DNA of 34,947 bases from Gammaproteobacteria bacterium (GTDB lineage Bacteria; Pseudomonadota; Gammaproteobacteria; Pseudomonadales; Cellvibrionaceae). The position numbers were made by a program, and so were the translations under genes. A model generated the notes under the pieces. It ran no database searches. It was not told the origin of the DNA and was given only the letters and a program-made list of their open reading frames with translations. The DNA is taken from the NCBI GenBank assembly GCA_025362015.1, contig JANYIO010000093.1, forward strand, positions 1 to 34,947, written 5' to 3'. Below, piece after piece: positions 1 through 7,889 of the stretch. Each line of letters opens with the position of its first letter. The stretch's first letter is position 1.

Positions 1-1139
1 TCGCCCGCCGCACAGTAGTTGCCATTCCAGCTTAATTGTATCGGGCCGCGACCGTAATAACGTTTTCCTGGTTCACACGGACAAGTATTAGGGTTGTTAT
101 CCCAATCGCCGCAGTATTCATTTTTGGCAATTTCAGTGACATATACCAAGCCACCGGTTTCGTGGGAAAAGTTGGCTAGGGCTGCCGCTACTTCACGTTT
201 TTTCTTTGCCAGGTCGCCCGTACCTGCAAACGCAGGATAAAAATTAGCGGCTTCTACTAAGCCTTGGTAGGTGTAAAAGGAATTGCGGTTAGGAAACATT
301 TGGTTGAATTGCGATTCACTCACAACAGACGCGAAGCCTGTACCTCCACCACTTTTAGGCCGGATAACAATAGAAGATGCCATATCATTGAAGTTGCTGA
401 GGCAGTTGTTATCACCACCGACTACTATGGAAGCGCCAGTGAAATTCCAATCCTGATAAATAACTGCTTCATAGCCTGCTGCGATGCGGATTGACGAAGC
501 ATCATCATTTTGGCCGCCGCGTGAAATGATGGCATTCATGTCAAAGGAGCCAGTTGAATCAAAGCCCGCCGACCAGCCAGCGTAATTGCAGTGTTGGTAA
601 AGTGTCGCCACACTGCCGGTGGTGCTGCCACCGCCGTTAGCGACTACTTCAATCCAGTTAAAGTTCCAGCCTGCTGTTTTGGCGAAAACACCAAGATTAT
701 AAGTGCCGGCGTTAATATTGACGATTCGACTGATAGTCGTCCAGTTTTGCCAGCCACCAGTAGCGGGAATACCCATATCCCCGAGTGGAATGCCGCCGCC
801 ATTAAGATCGACTGACGCGGTTGCGCCCGACGGACTAGCCACACGCATACGAATGGTATAGCTACCAGACGATGGAATTGCTAGGTTGCTGTAAACCAAC
901 CATTCGTTAGTATCGATCCAGCCTACATTGTAGCCACCACCTGAGTCTGCGGTTCCCTCGATATCAACGCCGTCGCCACGATAAGCACCGCCAGTGTTAC
1001 CTGCGGTGGAATCAAAATAGTTACTGTAATCTTCCGCCTGAAACACGGCAGCTTGTGAAGGTGCTGCACAAATAGCCACTACAAGAGCGCTGAATAGATG
1101 GAGTTTAAAAGGTTTAATAAGCGTTAAAGGGTTTACCAT
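1..1139 (-). CDS. Secreted GH19 chitinase with CBM6-like and beta/gamma-crystallin modules (C-terminus outside window)
   Basis: Translating the minus strand from the ATG at 1137-1139 gives 379 codons open to the window edge, so the 3' end is missing. Residues 1-30 are a signal peptide ending APSQA. Residues 31-168 form a CBM6-like carbohydrate-binding domain starting VFQAEDY. Residues about 176-262 form a beta/gamma-crystallin domain with two Ca-site-like motifs (NDDASS and FNDMASS). From about 272 a GH19 catalytic domain begins: SESQFNQMFP, then FSHETGG with Glu327 as the likely catalytic acid, Glu336 as the likely second carboxylate, and YYGRGPIQLSW, a GH19 signature. The enzyme should cut chitin endo-wise outside the cell. 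The start has a good GAGGAA ribosome site. It lies 56 bp downstream of the thaumatin-like gene on the same strand, behind a terminator. I am sure of the GH19 call; CBM6 ligand specificity cannot be read from the sequence. Confidence 0.93.
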   Translation of the reverse strand, partial: MVNPLTLIKPFKLHLFSALVVAICAAPSQAAVFQAEDYSNYFDSTAGNTGGAYRGDGVDIEGTADSGGGYNVGWIDTNEWLVYSNLAIPSSGSYTIRMRVASPSGATASVDLNGGGIPLGDMGIPATGGWQNWTTISRIVNINAGTYNLGVFAKTAGWNFNWIEVVANGGGSTTGSVATLYQHCNYAGWSAGFDSTGSFDMNAIISRGGQNDDASSIRIAAGYEAVIYQDWNFTGASIVVGGDNNCLSNFNDMASSIVIRPKSGGGTGFASVVSESQFNQMFPNRNSFYTYQGLVEAANFYPAFAGTGDLAKKKREVAAALANFSHETGGLVYVTEIAKNEYCGDWDNNPNTCPCEPGKRYYGRGPIQLSWNGNYCAAG

Positions 1140-1151
1140 TTTTATTTCCTC

Positions 1152-1184
1152 AATAAAAAAAGCCCCCTCTTGGATAAGAGGGGG
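1152..1184 (-). terminator. Intrinsic terminator between the thaumatin-like and GH19 genes
   Basis: CCCCCTCTT at 1163-1171 pairs perfectly with AAGAGGGGG at 1176-1184 around a 4-base loop. Read on the minus strand, a run of T follows (1153-1161). It sits 12 bases past the stop of the thaumatin-like gene and just before the ribosome site of the chitinase gene, so the chitinase would be expressed by read-through or from a promoter in or after this short gap. Confidence 0.85.
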
Positions 1185-1195
1185 AAGGGCAGGGT

Positions 1196-2938
1196 CTATT
1201 GTGGACAGTAAAAGGTAACTTCGTAGCTTACGTCGGTTGCCGACGGGCAGCTGGATAACCCTACACCATCATCGTAGGGATAGGTGTAGGTGGCGCAATG
1301 TTGATGAACCATATTATGAAATTTGGTTTTTGACGCAGGTCCCGCACTACATTGATCAGGCGAGACTGGAGGGGTAGGGCAAGAGTACATTTTGGCCTGT
1401 GCGGAATCTGCAGGGTAGGTTGTAAAACCATTTGCCCAATGGCTAAAGGTCAGTTTAGACCCAGCAGAATAACAGCCAGCTTGCGCACCTGTGGTAGGGT
1501 TGGTGGCAATCAAATTTACGCTGGATAAAGCTGGGAACTGGCCGTTAGTGCTCAAGTTTTCATTGGTCGGGCAATCCGATACACGAATAGTTGAGCAATC
1601 GATCACGCCTCCAGGTGGGCCACCAGGGCCAAATACTGGTGCAGGTTGTGGGCCAGTGGGGCAGTTACCGTGAACCACCACTTTCATGGGCGCGGTATAG
1701 CCATCCACAAAGCTAGCATTCCACCAGTCACCACGGCCTAAAGGTTGGCCGGGAGCAGAAGGGTTTTGCACACATTGCGCATCAGTCACGCCAGGAATAC
1801 AACCGAAAGAAGCTTCAAATTTGGAATCTATAGGAGGGGCACAACCGCCTGGTGGACAGGTAAAACCTAAGGTAGCAGGGCCGCCACTTGCACCGACACG
1901 ACAGTTTTGGCCATTGCCATCACAATCATAACCTGGCCAGAAGCGCATGGATGGCAAGCCTTTATCCGGGACGTCATACTCAATAGAGCTACCAAGAGAG
2001 GCTAATTTAGCGCGATTGGCAGCGTTAAACGCAATGCCTGGTGCAGTTAACCATTGCACCCACACAGGGTTGCCACAACCGTTAACAATTTTTAAACGTT
2101 TGTGGGTACCGTTAGCGGTGCCGCCACCAATAACACTTTTAGGCCTGATCACAATCGACGATACCATGTCGTTAAAATTGCTTAGACAAGTGTTTTCGCC
2201 GCTTACCACAATGGAAGTGCCAGTAAAATTCCAATCTTGATAAAGAACAGCTTCATAGCCTGCGGCGACTTTAATCGATGATGCATCATCATTTTTGCCG
2301 CCTTTGGCAATCATTGCGTTCATATCGTAGGAGCCTGCAACGTCAAAGCCTGCGGACCAGCCACCGTAATTACAGTGTTGGTAAAGTGTTGCGATGCTGC
2401 CAGTAGTACCACCACCTCCGTTTGATACCACTTCAATCCAGTTGAAGTTCCAGCCACCTGATTGTGCAAACACACCAAGACTGTAAGTGCCCGCATTCAT
2501 AGTGACGGTTTTAGAAATGGTGGTCCAGGTTTGCCAGCCACCTGTTGCAGGAATAGCGATGTTTCCGAATTGAATTGCCCCGCCATTTAAATCGACAGAA
2601 GCCGTGCCACCTGACTGACTGGCAACACGTATATTGATGGTGTAGGTGCCTGTAGTTGGAATGGATAAGTTATTGTAAGCAAGCCATTCGCCTGCATCAA
2701 TCCAGCCTACATTAAAACCGCCGCCGGTATCCGCGGTAGCTTCGATGTCCACATTATCATTGCGATAAGCACCGCCAGTGTTGCCTGCCGTTGTATCGTT
2801 AAAAGAATTGTAGTCTTCTGCCTGAAAAACAACTGCGTGTGTTGGCGCTGCGCAAATAGCCACTAAAAATGAACTTAACAAATGAAATTTAGAGCGGCTA
2901 TATAATTTTTTTAATAAAAAGGATAAATAATTTGTCAT
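1196..2938 (-). CDS. Secreted thaumatin-like protein with CBM6-like and beta/gamma-crystallin modules
   Basis: 580 aa. Residues 1-35 are a signal peptide ending APTHA. Residues 36-172 are a CBM6-like domain, and 181-266 a beta/gamma-crystallin domain with NDDASS and FNDMVSS motifs. After a Gly-rich linker (267-278), residues 280-580 are a thaumatin/PR-5-like domain. Its marks are LKIVNGCGNPVWVQW at the start, GDWWNASFVDGYTAPM (the counterpart of the family's xYDVSLVDGxNLPM signature) and YEVTFYCPQ at the end. I count 16 cysteines in this domain, the number of plant thaumatin-like proteins with eight disulfides. Plant members bind or cleave beta-glucans and are antifungal; that role here is inference. 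Residues 36-267 align without gaps to the neighbouring GH19 chitinase at roughly 75% identity by hand count. The ribosome site AAGGGAG precedes the ATG by a suitable distance. Confidence 0.9.
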   Translation of the reverse strand: MTNYLSFLLKKLYSRSKFHLLSSFLVAICAAPTHAVVFQAEDYNSFNDTTAGNTGGAYRNDNVDIEATADTGGGFNVGWIDAGEWLAYNNLSIPTTGTYTINIRVASQSGGTASVDLNGGAIQFGNIAIPATGGWQTWTTISKTVTMNAGTYSLGVFAQSGGWNFNWIEVVSNGGGGTTGSIATLYQHCNYGGWSAGFDVAGSYDMNAMIAKGGKNDDASSIKVAAGYEAVLYQDWNFTGTSIVVSGENTCLSNFNDMVSSIVIRPKSVIGGGTANGTHKRLKIVNGCGNPVWVQWLTAPGIAFNAANRAKLASLGSSIEYDVPDKGLPSMRFWPGYDCDGNGQNCRVGASGGPATLGFTCPPGGCAPPIDSKFEASFGCIPGVTDAQCVQNPSAPGQPLGRGDWWNASFVDGYTAPMKVVVHGNCPTGPQPAPVFGPGGPPGGVIDCSTIRVSDCPTNENLSTNGQFPALSSVNLIATNPTTGAQAGCYSAGSKLTFSHWANGFTTYPADSAQAKMYSCPTPPVSPDQCSAGPASKTKFHNMVHQHCATYTYPYDDGVGLSSCPSATDVSYEVTFYCPQ

Positions 2939-3024
2939 TATCGAACTCCCTTAATGGGTTGATTATTGTTTGCGTTGAAATGGCTCAATGTCTTTTAAAA
3001 AAAGACAAAATTTGTGTGACACAG

Positions 3025-3054
3025 TTATTAAGAACAGCGTGAGCATTTTTTCAA
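3025..3054 (-). promoter_or_regulatory. Candidate sigma-70 promoter for the thaumatin-like gene
   Basis: On the minus strand TTGAAA (3049-3054) and TAATAA (3025-3030) are separated by 18 bases, about 90 bp upstream of the start codon. A small dyad, TGTGTGACACA (3013-3023), lies where transcription would begin and could be an operator. This is pattern matching in AT-rich DNA. Confidence 0.35.
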
Positions 3055-3446
3055 AATACAATTATTGTTAGGGTGTAGTATTGAAAATTTACTCAAATTA
3101 CAGTGTTTTTACTGCAACACAGCTCTACTGCAAGGCACTTTAAATTACAGCTACTTGTCAAAAAATAGCGCCATTAATACAGAACTGACAACGATAATCA
3201 GCCAAAAAAAGTACTTGTGCAAGCGCATTTCCGTCCCAGTTTAAAGTGGGCCATTAAGTGGCCTGAGTGAATATTTGTGGGAATGTTGGCGCTGTTTTGG
3301 AACGTTCGTTGATGGGTTCGAGTAAATTTTTATTTAGGTCGAGTACGATGTAAACATAACGCTTGGTAACGTGCGTGAGTTGTTTTGATAATAATTGTGT
3401 TACCAAATAACTCGTGTGCTGATGTGGGTTAATTTTTACGGGAAAT

Positions 3447-3480
3447 AAAGCTAAAAAATAAAATTTTATTTTTTAGCTTT
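3447..3480. repeat. Perfect 34-bp AT-rich palindrome
   Basis: The 17 bases 3447-3463 (AAAGCTAAAAAATAAAA without its last A shared across the centre) are the exact reverse complement of 3464-3480, with no unpaired centre. The arms carry AGCT near each outer end and are otherwise A/T. It could extrude as a cruciform or end a transcript in either direction. Both flanking genes point away from it, so neither needs a terminator here. Confidence 0.8.
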
Positions 3481-3835
3481 TATAAAATTTTTTAAATGCA
3501 ATCTGCGCCTAAAAAATGAGCGGTGGCGAAAAGTATTACTAGTATGTTTTTAGGAAAAGGGGTGCGAAAGATTTATTTCAATAAATTGACCGTCGGCAGT
3601 ACGCCCTCTTTTAATCCGCAAAGTGAGGGCATATGTTAAATTAAAGTATAAATAAGGATGCGTGACGCAAAAATCATCTTTGCGTTGTTTGCAGCCCGTA
3701 TAAATTTTTTTTGGTGGCTATTGAAGTTCAGAATTTGAACCCCAAATACTCTGCACCATATAGATAGTGGCTTGTCCCAAGGTACCGCTTTGCGCGGCAT
3801 TTTGTTTTGATCTTGGCTGGTAAGTCTGAGGCGGT

Positions 3836-3863
3836 CTTGAAATTCTCAAAGCCGTCGCTATAT
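3836..3863 (+). promoter_or_regulatory. Heat-shock (sigma-32 type) promoter of groESL, overlapping a sigma-70-like one
   Basis: CTTGAAA (3836-3842) is an exact match to the sigma-32 -35 element. After 13 bases CGCTATAT (3856-3863) matches five of the seven defined positions of the -10 consensus CCCCATNT. The same bases also read TTGAAA-N16-TATATC, a sigma-70-like pair. The position, about 70-100 bp upstream of groES, fits the known heat-shock control of groESL. No CIRCE element was seen. Confidence 0.7.
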
Positions 3864-3874
3864 CGCAATCACCC

Positions 3875-3915
3875 TGAGGTATTACCTCAATTTTGTTAAT
3901 TTTGTTAATAATGTT
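3875..3915 (+). promoter_or_regulatory. Dyad and 9-bp tandem repeats in the groES leader
   Basis: TGAGGTATTACCTCA (3875-3889) is a perfect dyad just after the predicted transcription start. It is followed by AATTTTGTT twice (3889-3897 shares its first base with the dyad; 3898-3906) and a degenerate third copy AATAATGTT (3907-3915), leading into the AGGAG ribosome site at 3920-3924. The dyad could be an operator or a leader hairpin; its function is unknown. Confidence 0.5.
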
Positions 3916-3934
3916 AGTTAGGAGATTTATGTCC

Positions 3935-4225
3935 ATGAAAATTCGTCCGTTACACGATCGCGTTGTGGTTCGCCGCAAAGAAGAAGAAACCAAAACTGCT
4001 GGTGGCATCATATTATCTGGCGCTGCTAAAGAAAAACCCAATCAGGGTGAAGTTCTTGCAGTGGGCAGTGGCCGCGTATTGGTCAGTGGTGAATTGCGTC
4101 CGCTCGATGTGAAAGTAGGTGATGTAGTTGTGTTCGGAAAATATGCGGGCAGCGACACTATTACGATTGATGGTGAAGACCTGATTATCCTGAGCGAGTC
4201 AGACATCAAGGCCGTACTGGTCTAA
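3935..4225 (+). CDS. groES: Co-chaperonin GroES
   Basis: 96 aa from [14 protein letters not shown], the classic GroES N-terminus. The mobile loop lies around [12 protein letters not shown] (residues 20-31), and the C-terminal strand ends [11 protein letters not shown]. It forms the heptameric lid of the GroEL chamber. I start at 3935 because the family begins there. An in-frame ATG at 3929 (MSMKIRP) is closer to AGGAG (3920-3924) and equally possible. A longer frame back to 3893 has no ribosome site and is not expected. groEL follows after 92 bp, so the two form the usual bicistronic heat-shock operon behind the promoter at 3836. Confidence 0.97.
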   Translation: MKIRPLHDRVVVRRKEEETKTAGGIILSGAAKEKPNQGEVLAVGSGRVLVSGELRPLDVKVGDVVVFGKYAGSDTITIDGEDLIILSESDIKAVLV

Positions 4226-4296
4226 TAGAGTAGATTTAATCTAGTCGATCAAAATTTGAGTGAAATCGCCCTTGCGCGGTTTTAACCTGTTACTAA

Positions 4297-5964
<1,668 letters not shown>

Positions 5965-6070
5965 TTGTTCCCCAATTTGGGAATTTAAAATGTACGCTGC
6001 TGTTTTTATAAATGCTTGGTTGATAGCGCCCTCATCGGATGCAAAGAGCAATATTTTATAAAATTGCGTT

Positions 6071-6101
6071 ATAGTTACGGCCCCGAGTGGGCCGTAACTA
6101 T
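6071..6101 (+). terminator. Terminator hairpin after groEL
   Basis: A 13-bp perfect stem (6071-6083 with 6089-6101, core AGTTACGGCCC/GGGCCGTAACT) has a 5-base loop, followed by AT-rich DNA with only a short T stretch. A weaker dyad, TTCCC..GGGAA, lies right after the stop at 5969-5984. The symmetry would also let it act on the other strand. Confidence 0.7.
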
Positions 6102-6205
6102 TTATATACAGTGTGTTTGTTTTTTATTTGCTGTATTGAATATTAAAAAATTGTTTTGATTAAATCTGATCTTATTTGATTAAACCCGACATTAGGAGAA
6201 GCATC

Positions 6206-6790
6206 ATGGCTTTCGAATTGCCCGCATTACCCTACGCGAAAGACGCATTAGCGCCACACATTTCAGCTGAAACTTTAGAGTTCCACCATGGTAAACACCA
6301 CAAAACTTATGTTGATAAGTTGAATGGTTTAATTCCCGGTACTGCATTTGAAGGTAAAAGCCTTGAAGAAATTATCAAAACTTCTTCTGGTCCTGTATTT
6401 AATAATTCAGCACAAATTTGGAACCACACGTTTTATTGGCATTGCTTAAGCCCTAATGGTGGCGGTGCCGCAACAGGTGCAGTGGCAGAAGCTATCACTA
6501 AAGCATTTGGTTCGTTTGATAAGTTCAAAGAAGAGTTCACCAATTCAGCGATTAATAACTTCGGCTCAAGCTGGACATGGTTGGTGAAGAAGGCTGACGG
6601 TTCAGTGGCCATTGTGAATACCAGCAATGCGGCTACACCGCTGACCGATGCAACAGTGACCCCAATCTTGACTGTGGATTTGTGGGAACACGCTTACTAC
6701 ATCGACTACCGTAATGCTCGTCCTACTTACATGAACGCTTTTTGGGCTTTGGTAAACTGGAACTTTGTGAATACAAACTTTTCCAAGTAA
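6206..6790 (+). CDS. sodB: Iron superoxide dismutase
   Basis: 194 aa, starting MAFELPALPYAKDAL after the ribosome site AGGAG; an upstream in-frame TTG at 6176 lacks support. Metal ligands are His27 (EFHHGKHH), His74 (IWNHTFYWHC), Asp158 and His162 (VDLWEHAYYIDY). Gln70 before the NHTFYWHC block and the SSWTWLV segment fit the Fe rather than the Mn type. The cytoplasmic enzyme converts superoxide to peroxide and oxygen. It has its own terminator. Upstream are two direct copies of TTTGATTAAA (6155-6164 and 6175-6184) of unknown role; no clear Fur box was seen. Confidence 0.97.
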   Translation: MAFELPALPYAKDALAPHISAETLEFHHGKHHKTYVDKLNGLIPGTAFEGKSLEEIIKTSSGPVFNNSAQIWNHTFYWHCLSPNGGGAATGAVAEAITKAFGSFDKFKEEFTNSAINNFGSSWTWLVKKADGSVAIVNTSNAATPLTDATVTPILTVDLWEHAYYIDYRNARPTYMNAFWALVNWNFVNTNFSK

Positions 6791-6810
6791 TTATGTTCGT
6801 AAATGCGCTA

Positions 6811-6840
6811 AAATCAGGCTTCATGCCTGATTTTTTTTGT
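6811..6840 (+). terminator. Intrinsic terminator of sodB
   Basis: AAATCAGGC (6811-6819) pairs with GCCTGATTT (6825-6833) around TTCAT and runs into eight or more T, 20 bases after the stop. This is a textbook rho-independent terminator. Confidence 0.92.
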
Positions 6841-6960
6841 CTTAAGATTTTTTCGTGGTTTCGTTTTTAGTTTTATCTTGGCTTCATTTTTAGATTATTA
6901 GCTGTTATAAAGCGCAGCAGGTTTTTCTCTCCCCATTTCTTATTTCCCAGGTGATTCTCA

Positions 6961-7713
6961 ATGGAACGCAAAGAGCCCACATTATCCAGCGGCATCAGCG
7001 CTAGCAATGCCAGTGAACACGAAGATCCGTCAAGCCGTCGTCCTGCGGCGGATCATAGCGAGCCACACCAATCGCGACCAATTCAGGTGCCTCCAGCAAG
7101 TAATACCAGCTCGCTGCCCGCTATTGCGTTAGCCATTGCCTTGTTGGGTGTTGGCGGAGCTGTTTTTTTAGGTGTGAAGTTGACTGAAGCGCAGGCTGCT
7201 TTGCTAAATGCGGATGGCCGAATTACCCAGCTGGAAAATCAGCTGAATGTTGCCTCCACTGAGTCAACTGCTTCCTTGGGTTCGTTGCAAGTTAATATCA
7301 GAACTGTTGATAGCGACGTAAAAAGTCTGCGTGAAAATACGCGTAAAGCTACAGCGGAAAACACTGAAAAACTGAGTGGTTTAGGTAAAAGTCTCGATGC
7401 TATAAAAGCTGAATTGGGCAATGTTAAGAATGATGCTAGCTCGATCAAGCAAGATGTTTTGGCAAATAAGCTAACGTTTGATGAATTGCCGCCGCGTGTG
7501 GATACTTTTGAAAAATCCCTTGCCGAACAAGGCAAGCGTGTACAGGATGTTGCTAAAAGTATCAGTACCCTGCAAAACCAAGTGAAAACTGTGGAAGGCA
7601 TAACGGCGCGAGTCACTTCCGCAGAAGAAGCGATTGATGCGATTGACGATAACCGCAAGATTATTAACCGTGATTTAGTGCAAATTAAACAACAGCTCGG
7701 CATTAAAAATTAA
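6961..7713 (+). CDS. Unknown single-pass membrane protein with coiled-coil domain
   Basis: 250 aa. I do not recognise a named family. Residues 1-50 are a polar, Ser/Pro/His-rich tail. Residues 52-74 (SLPAIALAIALLGVGGAVFLG) are one membrane helix. From about 75 to 250 the chain is charged and rich in heptad-like spacing of Leu, Ile and Val (ITQLENQLNV, VKSLRENTRK, IDDNRKIINRDLVQIKQQL), as in a long coiled coil. With no cleavable signal peptide the likely topology is a cytoplasmic tail and a periplasmic coiled coil. AGGTGA precedes the ATG. It sits alone between the sodB terminator and its own terminator, so no partner can be deduced. A role in envelope organisation would be a guess. Confidence 0.85.
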   Translation: MERKEPTLSSGISASNASEHEDPSSRRPAADHSEPHQSRPIQVPPASNTSSLPAIALAIALLGVGGAVFLGVKLTEAQAALLNADGRITQLENQLNVASTESTASLGSLQVNIRTVDSDVKSLRENTRKATAENTEKLSGLGKSLDAIKAELGNVKNDASSIKQDVLANKLTFDELPPRVDTFEKSLAEQGKRVQDVAKSISTLQNQVKTVEGITARVTSAEEAIDAIDDNRKIINRDLVQIKQQLGIKN

Positions 7714-7730
7714 TAGCAGAATAAATATAG

Positions 7731-7758
7731 ATGGCGTCTTCGGGCGCCATTTTTTTTA
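7731..7758 (+). terminator. Intrinsic terminator of the coiled-coil gene
   Basis: ATGGCG (7731-7736) pairs with CGCCAT (7745-7750), closed by a CTTCGG-type stable loop (7738-7743) and followed by eight T. It lies 17 bases past the stop. Confidence 0.92.
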
Positions 7759-7889
7759 CAAAATATTTTAGTTTTCCCGCAATTTTTTGCGTCGCCTCCT
7801 CGTATTATTACGCCGAGCATCGAGTGTTATTTTTTGATGGTGTAGAATAAACGAGTATTTATTTCCTCATATGAACAAGAGTATTTACC

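Larger units (their letters stand above)
2939..3934. other. Long divergent intergenic region between thaumatin-like gene and groES
   Basis: About 1 kb with no convincing protein. It holds the candidate minus-strand promoter (3025-3054), an inverted repeat TTGGTAAC/GTTACCAA (3363-3370 and 3399-3406), a perfect 34-bp palindrome (3447-3480), a hairpin ACGCAAA/TTTGCGT (3665-3671 and 3679-3685) and the groESL promoter region (3836-3915). The density of dyads leaves room for a small RNA between about 3290 and 3490, but I see no clear promoter for one. A half-site-like TGACAACG at 3186-3193 resembles one arm of the operators near the GH18 chitinase. Confidence 0.6.

Noticed and set aside
591-815. 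Plus-strand frames over 264-844
   Set aside because: They are antisense to the GH19 chitinase front half, whose CBM6 and crystallin motifs show the minus strand is coding.
3013-3023. TGTGTGACACA as a CRP site
   Set aside because: The dyad is perfect but lacks the TGTGA-N6-TCACA spacing of CRP sites.
3186-3200. TGACAACG half-site upstream of the thaumatin-like gene as a third copy of the chitin operator
   Set aside because: Only one arm matches; the other arm has several mismatches and a shifted spacing, so it is not supported as a site.
3718-4041. 107-codon minus-strand frame overlapping groES
   Set aside because: It runs antisense through the groES promoter and coding region; the sequence shows no family features.
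7239-7703. 154-codon minus-strand frame inside the coiled-coil gene
   Set aside because: A long antisense shadow; the plus-strand frame has a ribosome site, a membrane helix, heptads and a terminator.
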